Source of the DNA: a virus
DNA length: 38,148 nucleotides
Virus record (IMG/VR): IMGVR_UViG_3300005253_000220
Location: 1-38,148 of that record
Strand: one strand, 5' to 3'
Shown: one piece after another, positions 9,337 through 16,784 of the stretch
How positions within the stretch are numbered: position 1 is the first letter of the stretch
Layout: every line of letters begins with the position of its first letter
Made by a program: the position numbers and the translations under genes
The notes under the pieces: model-generated
Seen by the model: the letters and a program-made list of their open reading frames with translations, nothing else
Told to the model about the DNA's origin: nothing
Database searches by the model: none

Positions 9337-9535
9337 CGTGCTTGTCGAGCGCGTCCTGCCTGTGCAGAGATATCAAGAGATGGAGTCGGTAGTGAGCGAT
9401 CCCATCCACACGCTCCGTGTAGGGGAGCTGCTGCCAGTCGTTCCACGTGTACCTCCCTGCGGTGGCTGCCGCGCGCTCCTCGAACTCAGGAACCAGCCCC
9501 GGCACTTGGCTCGGGATCTTCAGCCCCGTCTGCAC
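9311..9535 (-). CDS. Tail assembly chaperone, second (frameshifted) part
   Basis: This open frame overlaps the 3' end of the chaperone gene and stops just inside the tape measure gene, the position of the T part of G/GT-type tail chaperones. As an independent gene it would start at GTG 9535, but no ribosome site precedes that codon. The same frame is open further upstream, to a TAA near 9660. It reads protein-like sequence there (W-R-K-P-W-T-P-F-A-I-T-R-H-G-R-P), with no start codon. This favours expression as a fusion by ribosomal frameshifting from the upstream gene (+1 or -2, not the common -1). A sequencing indel is the alternative. It is rich in Arg, Glu and Leu with no membrane segment. 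Confidence 0.65.
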   Translation of the reverse strand: MQTGLKIPSQVPGLVPEFEERAAATAGRYTWNDWQQLPYTERVDGIAHYRLHLLISLHRQDALDKHDARGRRRK

Positions 9536-10142
9536 TGTCGGGAACCCCAGCTCCGTTATCGGTCGCCCGTGCCGTGTGATCGCGAAAGGAGTCCATGGCT
9601 TTCGCCACGTCCCCCTCTCCGACTCCGGCGGAGCGCATCGGCCCCATGAGTGCCTTTACCTGATCGTCATCGGTACGCAGGATGTAGAACTTGAGCCATG
9701 CCAGTTTGCGGGCGCCTAGATGATCCGGGTCAAACTCGATACCGAGAAGCTGGAGGTCTTGAACCCAGCTATCGTCGTCAAGGTGCGCTACCCCGTTTGG
9801 CACATGCTCAACGTCGGCGCCTAGCAGAAGGACGACGTCGTTGGCGACTAGCGCCTGCGCTGCCTCATACTCCGCAACCGCCTGGATGTAGGCCGAGTCG
9901 TTGGGGTTCTCCTCGTCGCGGTTCTTGTCCTCGATGTGGATCGTAGGCACCGTCGGCGCCTCAATACGCATCGCGGCCTCGCGGATAGCGAGGCTCGGTA
10001 CTGGCTTGAATCGCAGAACCACCCCACAGCTTAGGGTGACTGTCGTGGGCGCCGCCTCTGGTGCGGCACTGCTGCCGCCTACAGCAGCATCGAATGCTTT
10101 CTTGCTAGCGGCTCTTGTCTTGGCCTTTGTCTTCCCGGTCAT
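9486..10142 (-). CDS. Tail assembly chaperone, first part
   Basis: This 218-residue protein lies between the major tail gene and the tape measure. It has a low-complexity basic Ala-rich N-terminus (about 1-35), a compact domain (about 36-170) and an acidic disordered end. In siphoviruses this position encodes the gpG-type chaperone, which coats the tape measure protein during tail assembly. It also makes a minor, longer product by frameshifting into the next frame, and the overlap of about 50 bases with the following frame supports that here. The start ATG has a ribosome site (AAAGGTAGAGG) about 6-10 bases upstream. The role is inferred from synteny and the overlapping frame rather than a sequence motif. 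Confidence 0.75.
   Translation of the reverse strand: MTGKTKAKTRAASKKAFDAAVGGSSAAPEAAPTTVTLSCGVVLRFKPVPSLAIREAAMRIEAPTVPTIHIEDKNRDEENPNDSAYIQAVAEYEAAQALVANDVVLLLGADVEHVPNGVAHLDDDSWVQDLQLLGIEFDPDHLGARKLAWLKFYILRTDDDQVKALMGPMRSAGVGEGDVAKAMDSFRDHTARATDNGAGVPDSADGAEDPEPSAGAGS
9611..9616 (-). promoter_or_regulatory. Candidate programmed frameshift site (GAG GGG GAC)
   Basis: On the minus strand the first chaperone frame reads GAG GGG GAC here, within five consecutive G residues (9615-9611). A glycine tRNA on GGG (9614-9612) can move +1 onto GGG (9613-9611) with full pairing. That enters the frame of the second chaperone part at ACG TGG. The Mu-like -2 route gives the same frame. A second possible +1 site is GCT GGG GTT near 9549. 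The fused product would be about 276 residues. Confidence 0.45.
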
Positions 10143-10160
10143 ACACCTCTACCTTTCCCA

Positions 10161-11660
10161 CTACGCCGAACCCTTCACGAGGAACCCGTCGGTCGCGTCC
10201 CCAGCAAGCCCACCACCGTAGACGATGTTGACGTCTTCGCCACAGGCAGCAAGCGCGTTGACTTGGTCGTTAGTGGGAATGGAGCCCGTTCCTTCGGGCA
10301 GCACGTACCAGCTCTGACCTCCGTCAATGGTGCGGAGGATGCGGCCCGCAGGCGTGGCGGTATCGTGCGCGAGGTAGCCGACTGTCGGCGTAGCGAAGAC
10401 GATGTCTCGGACCTGCCCAGCGTTGGAGCCCGGGAAGACCTTTGTCGTCCACGTGGTACCCGCGTTCCGGGTGTAGTAGAGGTTGCCCGCGGCTGAGCCG
10501 ACGAACCATTCATCTGCGGACTTCATCCAGACGGCGTTGAGCACAATCCCGACCGCCGGCCCCGTGATGCTGGCCCAAGTCTCCCCACCGTTAGTGGTGA
10601 AGACGACCGCGTTGTTGGCGCCGACCGCGACGAGGTTGAGCTCGTCAAATCCGTGGATGTCGCTCAGGTTCTCGGAGGTGGCAACCCCCGCATCCTGCGT
10701 CTCGGAGACACCGGCCGTGATATCGTTGGTGAAGTAGACGTACCCACCGTCACCGACGATCCAGGTGAAGCGGCTACCGAGGCTGAAGATGGCGTTCGGG
10801 GCGCCCGCGGCGCACGTGATGCCGGTCGCAATCTCGGTCCAGGTCTCGGTTCCGTTCTCAATGTCAGCGATGGGCGCGTAGTGAATCGAGCAGGAGTCGT
10901 TGGAGACTACTACCAGATCCGTTCCCACACACGCCATATCGGAAGGGTCTTCGGTCGGGCCCAGCGTCGAGACGTTGGTCTCGCCGATGGTGTCTCCGCC
11001 GTCAGCGCTGTAGATGAGCTCCGCCGGCAGTCCGGGAGAGCCGGTCTGTGTGATGGTGATTGCGAAGATGTGCTGGCAGCCGGTGGACGGTAGGCCGCAT
11101 TCACCGCAGGTCACGGAGTCGCAGATCGTGACGGCCACGACCTCACCGATGACCTCGCTTCCCGCCAGCTCAGCAAAGGAGACTGGCAGGATCTCGTACA
11201 TGTCGAGGCCGTTGAAGTCAACTGTCTCGTTGACTACGGAGTCCTCGCCCTGCTCAAGCGCTCCTAGCTCGTTCGTGTTGAAGTTGGAGAAGTCAGCGCC
11301 CTCCAGCACCAAGATCTTGTCCCAGCCGCCGTTGAAGTTGCGCGGGTCCTGACACTGGCCGAAGTGGATCTGTAGGTCAATGGCGCAGCCGCGGCGAGCC
11401 ATTCGGAGGAAGTCTGAGATGGTGTACTGGTAGCGGTTCTCGATGCTCAGGGCAGGCAGGCCGCGCTCAGCCTTGATAGCATCGATGATCGTGAACGCGC
11501 CGTAGCGGTTCGGGTCTGGTTTGCGGATCGGAGTGCGGTCGCCGAACCCCCAACTGGGGCCCATAGCGCGACCTTCGCCTAGATAGACCGGCACGTTCGC
11601 CGGTCCGGCTCGGTCCTCAATCGTGAAGACACGGGAAAATGGACTTCTTACAGGTGGCAT
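10161..11660 (-). CDS. Major tail protein with C-terminal Asp-box beta-propeller
   Basis: This protein has 499 residues. The first 190 or so resemble a tail tube protein, and the rest is an Asp-box propeller: YSADGGDT, FTTNGGETW, YTRNAGTTW and RTIDGGQSW, with Gly-rich blade turns between. Six cysteines cluster around residues 180-200 (CDSVTCGECG...C). The gene has the strongest translation signal seen here (AAAAGGAGGT about 9 bases before the ATG) and its own extended -10 promoter. Both fit a protein made in hundreds of copies. It sits just upstream of the chaperones and tape measure, as major tail genes do. Tail tube proteins often carry an extra Ig-like domain, but a whole propeller is unusual. 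If correct, the tail would be studded with propellers. A tail-completion or spike role is the alternative. Confidence 0.7.
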   Translation of the reverse strand: MPPVRSPFSRVFTIEDRAGPANVPVYLGEGRAMGPSWGFGDRTPIRKPDPNRYGAFTIIDAIKAERGLPALSIENRYQYTISDFLRMARRGCAIDLQIHFGQCQDPRNFNGGWDKILVLEGADFSNFNTNELGALEQGEDSVVNETVDFNGLDMYEILPVSFAELAGSEVIGEVVAVTICDSVTCGECGLPSTGCQHIFAITITQTGSPGLPAELIYSADGGDTIGETNVSTLGPTEDPSDMACVGTDLVVVSNDSCSIHYAPIADIENGTETWTEIATGITCAAGAPNAIFSLGSRFTWIVGDGGYVYFTNDITAGVSETQDAGVATSENLSDIHGFDELNLVAVGANNAVVFTTNGGETWASITGPAVGIVLNAVWMKSADEWFVGSAAGNLYYTRNAGTTWTTKVFPGSNAGQVRDIVFATPTVGYLAHDTATPAGRILRTIDGGQSWYVLPEGTGSIPTNDQVNALAACGEDVNIVYGGGLAGDATDGFLVKGSA

Positions 11661-11690
11661 GTCTAAGTAACCTCCTTTTGAGGATGGGTG

Positions 11691-11987
11691 CTACGTGTTT
11701 GCACCTTCATTATAGCACGTTACGACTCGGTCTGTGTCCACGGCTAGCGCCTTCTGCAGGGCGCCGAATACGTCGGATCGCCGTGCCTTCACATCCGCCG
11801 CCGTCAGTAGGTTCCGAGCGACAAGCTGATTGTGGAGGCGCGTCTCAATATCCTCTGGCAAGCCGAGCGTCTTCAGCGACGGAGGGCCGACCGGAATGCC
11901 TAGTGTGGCGTGGCTGTCAGGCGCGTCGTCAGGAATGAGTACGACCTGAATGCGCCCCCTGTCGTCGGTGTGCTTGACCTGTCTCAT
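11691..11987 (-). CDS. Small protein of the head-tail connector region
   Basis: A 98-residue protein with no recognised family. It is polar and mostly helical, with a segment IPVGPPSLKTLGLPEDIETRL followed by a basic helix, and has no membrane span. Its ATG shares bases with the upstream stop (ATGA), and the upstream gene encodes a small membrane protein. It lies just upstream of the major tail gene, where siphoviruses often encode head-closure or tail-terminator proteins. The last codons contain the promoter of the major tail gene. No function can be assigned from sequence. Confidence 0.6.
   Translation of the reverse strand: MRQVKHTDDRGRIQVVLIPDDAPDSHATLGIPVGPPSLKTLGLPEDIETRLHNQLVARNLLTAADVKARRSDVFGALQKALAVDTDRVVTCYNEGANT
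11709..11717 (-). promoter_or_regulatory. Extended -10 promoter before the major tail gene
   Basis: The minus strand reads TGCTATAAT across 11717-11709, a perfect extended -10 (TATAAT at 11714-11709). It lies in the last codons of the preceding gene. A weak -35-like TGGACA (11740-11735) is 20 bases away, which is too far to matter. Transcription would start about 40 bases before the major tail gene's ATG (11660), so that abundant protein would get its own promoter. Confidence 0.55.
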
Positions 11988-12205
11988 CTACGCCACCCCG
12001 CGATCGTCTCTACGCGAGTCCATACTTGGTGTGCCTCGAAGAGCGCGGCGGTGGCGAGTAGGTAGGCGGGGATCAGCTTCCACCACTTGCGCTGCGTCAG
12101 CGCCCACCCGGCCCATTCCTGGGCCATTGCGAGCACTACCGTTGCGGCCAGAAAACTCGCGGAGCCTTTGGCAACATGAGAGCGGAGACTTATCTGGGCG
12201 GTCAT
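11984..12205 (-). CDS. Small membrane protein
   Basis: A 73-residue protein beginning MTAQISLRSHVA. The frame is open further upstream, but the ATG at 12205 lies just past the stop of the preceding gene and has an AGGA ribosome site, so this start is preferred. It has two hydrophobic segments (about residues 15-30 and 40-55) separated by a basic loop (TQRKWWK), which suggests a helical hairpin in the membrane. No family is recognised. Membrane proteins of this size in late operons can be holins, but nothing specific supports that here. Confidence 0.6.
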   Translation of the reverse strand: MTAQISLRSHVAKGSASFLAATVVLAMAQEWAGWALTQRKWWKLIPAYLLATAALFEAHQVWTRVETIAGWRR

Positions 12206-12213
12206 GGCACATC

Positions 12214-13470
12214 CTAGGGGGACACTCCGTGCCCCACCGCGCCGTCCTCGCCGGTTACGCGCCGCCATGCTGCGACCGCTCCGCGTCGTGTACCGAACTG
12301 GCTATCAAGGTCGGCGGGCGAGATGGACAGGCCCTCCTCCTCGCCAGCAATCGCTAGGTCGCGCTGCCAGTGCGCTACCCAGGCCTGGACGTTGTTGCAC
12401 TCGCAGATAGGGCGGTCTAGTAGCGCCGCTGCGAAGTAGGCGATGACGCGCTCCCAATCCGGGTCCATCGTTACCACGGGGCAGTCCAAGTCCTTATTGC
12501 GCAGACCGGCGTAGTACCAGAGCCGCACGATGTCCGGCGACCGCTGGCGCGACCACTCCGCCGATACGAATGCTGATGTCGATGCCGTCCACGTACCCGG
12601 GCGGTAGCCGACGCGGCTCAGCCGAGGGTCGTCGCGCACCATCAGGAACCCGGCCTGTGTGATGTACGAGCCGGGTGAAGCGTTGTCAGCCTCGAACGGC
12701 TCCCACAGGAACGTCGCCTGCGTCTGTGGGTCATTGTAGACGCGGTATACGTCGACCTCGTCAAGGAATTTAGTGTCGTCTGTCCCGTCCACACCGCGGA
12801 TGTGGCTGTCGTCTGCCGGCGGTACGAGGTCTACCTGTAGCTGTGGCAGGACTGCCTGCTCGCGGCGGAAGGTGATAGTCGCGGTCGTGCCGCTGACGGA
12901 GACGCTGATGGGCTTGATCTCCCATTGGTCCTCGCCGCCGGTGGCCACCATTGTGTTGGAGACAGGGAAGTAGACGCGCAGCTCACAGCCGCTCTGGCCG
13001 GAGTCGACCGTGACGCTGACCGTGGCGACCTCGCTGTAGGAGTCGCCGTCCGGGTCGGTGTACGCGACGGTGGTGCCAGCCTCGATAAGCGTTGCAGCTC
13101 GGATTCCTCCTGAGATGAATTGACCGTGCTTGGCCTGAACCGTCGGGGAGTACCCGCGCAGGTCGGTGAGGCTAACGTTGTGGAGCTCTGGCAGGTTCGG
13201 TCGGATGCTCTCGTGCCACTCATCAGTTTCCCATGTGGGCAGCAGTCGGTACCGGAGGAACCGCTCGCACATCGCCTCGGCATGTGCGATGGCGATCGCT
13301 ACCTCCTCGCGGCTGATGCGGTCGGCGGTCTGGTACGGAAATTGGAGCCAGGGCTGCTCACATACAGACGGCGAGCGGACGTAGACGCCGTTGAAATGCA
13401 TCGGATTTATGCCGAGCAGGGACGCCCAGCGGTCCAGGGAGAGCTTCGTCTTCGCTTCAGCGCGTGCCAT
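12214..13470 (-). CDS. Head-tail connector (adaptor-like) protein
   Basis: This 418-residue protein sits between the capsid block and the major tail gene. Its ends resemble helical adaptor proteins that sit under the portal: REEVAIAIAHAEAMCERFLRYRLLP near residues 55-80, and a C-terminal region with WERVIAYFAAALLDRPICEC and an Arg/Glu-rich helix. Between them is a beta-rich insert (about 110-215, VTVSVSGTTATITF type) that looks like an immunoglobulin-like fold. Adaptors are usually 100-150 residues, so this one is enlarged. It overlaps the stop of the preceding small gene by one base. The identification rests on position plus the helical ends, with no diagnostic motif. Confidence 0.55.
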   Translation of the reverse strand: MARAEAKTKLSLDRWASLLGINPMHFNGVYVRSPSVCEQPWLQFPYQTADRISREEVAIAIAHAEAMCERFLRYRLLPTWETDEWHESIRPNLPELHNVSLTDLRGYSPTVQAKHGQFISGGIRAATLIEAGTTVAYTDPDGDSYSEVATVSVTVDSGQSGCELRVYFPVSNTMVATGGEDQWEIKPISVSVSGTTATITFRREQAVLPQLQVDLVPPADDSHIRGVDGTDDTKFLDEVDVYRVYNDPQTQATFLWEPFEADNASPGSYITQAGFLMVRDDPRLSRVGYRPGTWTASTSAFVSAEWSRQRSPDIVRLWYYAGLRNKDLDCPVVTMDPDWERVIAYFAAALLDRPICECNNVQAWVAHWQRDLAIAGEEEGLSISPADLDSQFGTRRGAVAAWRRVTGEDGAVGHGVSP

Positions 13471-13769
13471 TACAGGCTACCTTCCCTCATACCGTCCTGT
13501 CGCCACTCTTCTCGCTGCTCAACTGCCCAAGCAATACCCGCATCAGCAAGAAGGCCAAGTGCTACCTTCGGATTACTTATCAACCAAGCGGTCCACAGGT
13601 CTTTTAGGTCCGGGCAGGACAGCCTCGACCTGTAGAAGCCCCGACAAATGTGGCCCGGACACTTCGAACTCTCCTCCTCACAACCGACGTGCCCACACTT
13701 TGGTGGGGGCTCGTATGTAATAGGGGAGCGCTCGTATGCTTTACGGCACGCTTCGTCAGCCGGTCCCAT
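13470..13769 (-). CDS. Small cysteine-rich protein
   Basis: A 99-residue protein with a possible zinc-binding cluster (CGHVGC followed by CPGHIC, two C-x4-C-like pairs, about residues 25-42). After it comes a hydrophobic-aromatic helix (DLWTAWLISNPKVALGLL) and an acidic end. The start has a GAGG ribosome site 7 bases away and overlaps the upstream gene by 14 bases. The stop overlaps the connector gene start by one base, so the three genes are coupled. No family is recognised. Confidence 0.6.
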   Translation of the reverse strand: MGPADEACRKAYERSPITYEPPPKCGHVGCEEESSKCPGHICRGFYRSRLSCPDLKDLWTAWLISNPKVALGLLADAGIAWAVEQREEWRQDGMREGSL

Positions 13770-14070
13770 TGTTCCACCTCTCCACAGCCACGACCACTGT
13801 CGCTGCAGCCAGTACGATGACGGCGAGCGGTACGACCTGCCAGAGGCCGAACGCTACAGCGGCCATCGGGAGGCCAAGACACCAGGGGCAAGCGATCAGG
13901 TTCCGCACTACGCCGTCAGCCCACGACTCGGGCCGGCCATCGTCGTCGTGCTCGAAGCCGAGCAGGCTGCGCAGTCGTAGGAACACGTCAAGAGGACCCC
14001 GCTCGTACGAGAGCAGAGCCGTCAGGCGCCATGCGGCGAGGCCGATGAGGATGGCTTGCTCAATACCCAT
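13756..14070 (-). CDS. DUF1360-type membrane protein
   Basis: A 104-residue membrane protein. The N-terminal AAWRLTALLSYERGP and the central LIACPWCLGLPMAAVAF are the recognisable features of the DUF1360 family, found in phages and in Gram-positive and other bacteria. Two hydrophobic segments (about 3-20 and 63-95) flank a polar acidic loop; the CPWC pair could be redox-active or metal-binding. The ATG follows directly after the stop (TAA) of the large glycosyltransferase reading frame. The molecular role of the family is unknown. The family call comes from memory of the motif and should be checked with a profile search. Confidence 0.7.
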   Translation of the reverse strand: MGIEQAILIGLAAWRLTALLSYERGPLDVFLRLRSLLGFEHDDDGRPESWADGVVRNLIACPWCLGLPMAAVAFGLWQVVPLAVIVLAAATVVVAVERWNNGTG

Positions 14071-14385
14071 TTAGGCCTCCTGGTGAACTTCGCCTCGGCG
14101 GAAGTCTATCTTGGCCAGGAAATACTCCACGTCTACCGCGAGCACGTATTTGACCTGGTCGGAACCGTCGGCGGCGAACCGATACCGAGTCCCGCTGGGG
14201 CCACGAAAGTTCTGTGATCCGCGCTTACGCCCCACATACTCTATGATAGCATACTCGCCCTTCCCATCGCCTGCACCACCATTCGCGGTCGCTGCCCGTA
14301 CGCGCTGAGCGGCAGTCGGTCCTGCGGACACGTCGCCTGTGGGAGCGCTCAGCTTCTTCTTCTTAGCACAGCTACTGCATGCCAT
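14071..14385 (-). CDS. Internal in-frame gene: small head-tail type protein (MACSSC)
   Basis: Inside the large glycosyltransferase frame, an ATG at 14385 is preceded by AAGGAG (14397-14392) with a 6-base gap, a near-ideal ribosome site. Translation from it gives a 104-residue protein. It starts with a Cys/Lys-rich MACSSCAKKKK, followed by a flexible Ala/Gly linker and a compact beta domain (YVGRKRGSQNFRGPSGTRYRF). Small proteins of this general look occur near phage connector genes. It may be made alone, only as the tail of the glycosyltransferase, or both. Its presence at the start of the connector block supports an independent gene whose upstream neighbour lost its stop codon. Independent function is inferred. 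Confidence 0.5.
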   Translation of the reverse strand: MACSSCAKKKKLSAPTGDVSAGPTAAQRVRAATANGGAGDGKGEYAIIEYVGRKRGSQNFRGPSGTRYRFAADGSDQVKYVLAVDVEYFLAKIDFRRGEVHQEA

Positions 14386-16773
14386 GAGTGTCTCCTTCCC
14401 GTCTAGGTACTTGGCCCACTTCACGCGCAGCTCCGCCTTGTTCTCCTCGAAGCGCGCGTAGTTCTCTTCGCGGCGCATCCCCTCGTCCTTGCGGTAGGTA
14501 AACAGCGGGTGTGGAATGCGCGTGCCGCAGACGCCGATCTCAGCCATCTTGAGCTGGTAGTCCCAGTCCTCCCAGGCAGGGATCTTCTCGTCGAAGCCGC
14601 CGACCCGTTCCCAGTCCACCTTCGTGTAGAGCGCCGTGATGGCGTGAATGCAGCCCTTGGCCAGGAGGTCCTTGGCGTCGTACTCCGGCGTCTTCCAGAC
14701 CTTCGACTTCTGCCCCGCCCACCGCTCATACCAGTCAGAGTAGACAACTCCGCCGACCTCCTTGTGGGCAGCGAAGAGGTAGGCGAGAGCGTCCGGCTCA
14801 AGAGTATCGTCTGCGTCCAGCGGCAGGAAGAGCGCTGCATGCGCCGCGGCAATGCCGAGGTTGCGCGCAGCTCCCACACCTATCTTGCCAGTCGTGTCGA
14901 TGACCCGCGCCCATGACGGAACGTAGCGCAACGGCCGGCCGGTATCGTTGACTACAATGCACTCCCAGAGGCGGAAGGTCTGAGCGTCGAGGCTGTCGAG
15001 CGCATCGATTACCAGCTCCTCGTGTCCAGGCCCGACAGGAATAATGACACTGACCAGGATCGGCTCGTAGGACGGAACGATCACCTCACCCTCGAAGTCA
15101 ATCGCGGAGGGTGGTGGCGCTAGCTCACGTGACCACGGATACCAGAACGTCCAGTCGGTGCGCGTCTCGTTCCTGCTCATGGACTCTACGCGGTTGCGAT
15201 ACACCAGTGTGTCGGCACCCGTAACCTTCCGAGCCACGAACCCGTAGCTAGTCGCTCGGGTCCAGAAGTCAGCGTCCTCGGCTGTACGGAAGCGCCGGCG
15301 GTAGCCGCCCGTCAGCTCCCACACGCGGCGCCGATACATAGAAGTCGAAGGGATGCAGTTGGCTGGCTGCTGGTCCTTGTCCGTCAACTTCAGTACCTGA
15401 TGCTCCGCCCTGAAGGGATCAGGTGGCCAGCCTGAGTGCCAGCGCTTCCCGTCGGGGTCCAGGAACAGGACACTGCCGTAAGCAATGTCGATGGCGCGCT
15501 CAGCGTCGAGTCCCTGGGAGAGGAACTCCAGTGCGCGGCGAGGTAGCGTGTTGTCGGCGTCGAGTGGGAGGATGTAACGTCCCGTTGACGCGGCAGCGCC
15601 TATGTTGAGCGCGCCGGCTAGGTATTGGTTCTCCTTGTTGTGGATGACCTTGAAGCGCGAATCCACCTTCGCGGCCGCGTCGGCGATCTTGCCACAGGCG
15701 TCCGGGGAGGCGTCGTCTACGATGATGCACTCCCAATCCTGCTCGGTCTGTGCCGTGATCGACTCAAGCGTCTCGGGCAGATGCTCGTCGAGCTTGTAGG
15801 CGGGGACGATGATTGAGATCTTCGGGGTCTCGCGCTTCGTTGCGGCTAGCGTCTCCTTGTAGAGTTCCGCGTAGGCGCCGACGATGTCCTTCCACTGGTA
15901 GTGTGCCAGCGCGACCTTCCGCGCAGCCTTTCCCATCCTGACACGATGCTCAAGGCAGTAAGAGAGCCCGCGCATGAGGTCGTCGTAATCCCCCGGCTTG
16001 GAGAGCCAGCCAGTGACCTTGTGCTCGATGAACTCCGCCTGGCCACCCCACCGCCAGCCAAGAATCGGCACTCCGGCAGCCATCGCCTCGATAGTACCGA
16101 TACCGAAAGTCTCGCGCGGCGTGCAGAGGTAGACGCTCGCACCGCGCACGTATTGCTTAGCGCGCTCGTACGGGACACGGCCAGTCACCTCAACGTTTGC
16201 CAGACCCTTGTTGCCGAAGGTGGTAACGAACTTCACACCAGGCATCCGCTTGGCGAGAATGTTGACCGGCTCCGGGTCGCAGATGGCGTCCGGCCGCGTC
16301 TTGTTCCACAGCACGTAGCTGGCGCGCTTCCGCGGCTTCGGTGCGGGCCAGTCCTTCGCCTCGATACCGTGACTGATCGCCACCACTTGACGGAGGCTAC
16401 TGCGTCGGAGAGCCTGGGCGACCCACTCGCTGGGACCAGTGATAGCGTCAGCCATGCGGAGGGTCTTCAGGCACTCGGCGTTGGCCTTGAGGCACCAATT
16501 CGCGTACTCGGGCTTGATACCCTCGTCCCAGTCGTATTCGGCCCAGTAGAGCCCGTGGTTGTGCAGGACAAGGGGCACACGCGCGTCCGTCCGGAGGATC
16601 GGCTTGTCAACCATAATGTGCGCCGCGACGAGGTCGGCCTTGCGCACGTCGGTCACGAGCGTCACTCCATGGTCGGGAAGGTGTCGGCGCTGTGCCTCAA
16701 CCACACGCCTTATGCCGCCGTCGCCTTTGTCCTTGCCCTTAAAGTCGGGATGCAGAAATACCTTGATCGTCAT
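14071..16773 (-). CDS. Three-domain glycosyltransferase (GT4-GT2-GT2) with C-terminal small-protein fusion
   Basis: This 900-residue protein appears to join three sugar-transfer domains. Residues 1-310 are GT-B type, with ETFGIGTIEAMAAGVPI (about 221-237) matching the GT4 donor-binding signature. Residues 317-550 are GT-A type (family GT2): SIIVPAY, VDDASPD, a PLDAD DxD-like motif at 403-407 and AEDADFW near 498. Residues 571-790 are a second GT2: SVIIPVG, PLDADD at 651-656 and WEDWDYQ near 735. The frame then runs without a stop into a 104-residue segment starting MACSSC at 797. An ATG at 16788 lies further upstream, but the one at 16773 has GGAGG 5 bases before it. Such chains usually build an oligosaccharide stepwise. 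It sits between a second glycosyltransferase and connector genes, so virion glycosylation is the likely use (inferred). Confidence 0.85.
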   Translation of the reverse strand: MTIKVFLHPDFKGKDKGDGGIRRVVEAQRRHLPDHGVTLVTDVRKADLVAAHIMVDKPILRTDARVPLVLHNHGLYWAEYDWDEGIKPEYANWCLKANAECLKTLRMADAITGPSEWVAQALRRSSLRQVVAISHGIEAKDWPAPKPRKRASYVLWNKTRPDAICDPEPVNILAKRMPGVKFVTTFGNKGLANVEVTGRVPYERAKQYVRGASVYLCTPRETFGIGTIEAMAAGVPILGWRWGGQAEFIEHKVTGWLSKPGDYDDLMRGLSYCLEHRVRMGKAARKVALAHYQWKDIVGAYAELYKETLAATKRETPKISIIVPAYKLDEHLPETLESITAQTEQDWECIIVDDASPDACGKIADAAAKVDSRFKVIHNKENQYLAGALNIGAAASTGRYILPLDADNTLPRRALEFLSQGLDAERAIDIAYGSVLFLDPDGKRWHSGWPPDPFRAEHQVLKLTDKDQQPANCIPSTSMYRRRVWELTGGYRRRFRTAEDADFWTRATSYGFVARKVTGADTLVYRNRVESMSRNETRTDWTFWYPWSRELAPPPSAIDFEGEVIVPSYEPILVSVIIPVGPGHEELVIDALDSLDAQTFRLWECIVVNDTGRPLRYVPSWARVIDTTGKIGVGAARNLGIAAAHAALFLPLDADDTLEPDALAYLFAAHKEVGGVVYSDWYERWAGQKSKVWKTPEYDAKDLLAKGCIHAITALYTKVDWERVGGFDEKIPAWEDWDYQLKMAEIGVCGTRIPHPLFTYRKDEGMRREENYARFEENKAELRVKWAKYLDGKETLMACSSCAKKKKLSAPTGDVSAGPTAAQRVRAATANGGAGDGKGEYAIIEYVGRKRGSQNFRGPSGTRYRFAADGSDQVKYVLAVDVEYFLAKIDFRRGEVHQEA
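14392..14397 (-). promoter_or_regulatory. Internal ribosome-binding site
   Basis: AAGGAG on the minus strand, 6 bases upstream of ATG 14385 and inside a longer open frame. It is the evidence that the MACSSC segment can be translated on its own. Confidence 0.55.
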
Positions 16774-16784
16774 GTGAGCCTCCG

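Noticed and set aside
10161-11660. Contractile tail sheath protein
   Set aside because: No sheath motifs, no separate tube gene and no baseplate genes; the gene is followed directly by chaperones and tape measure as in siphoviruses.
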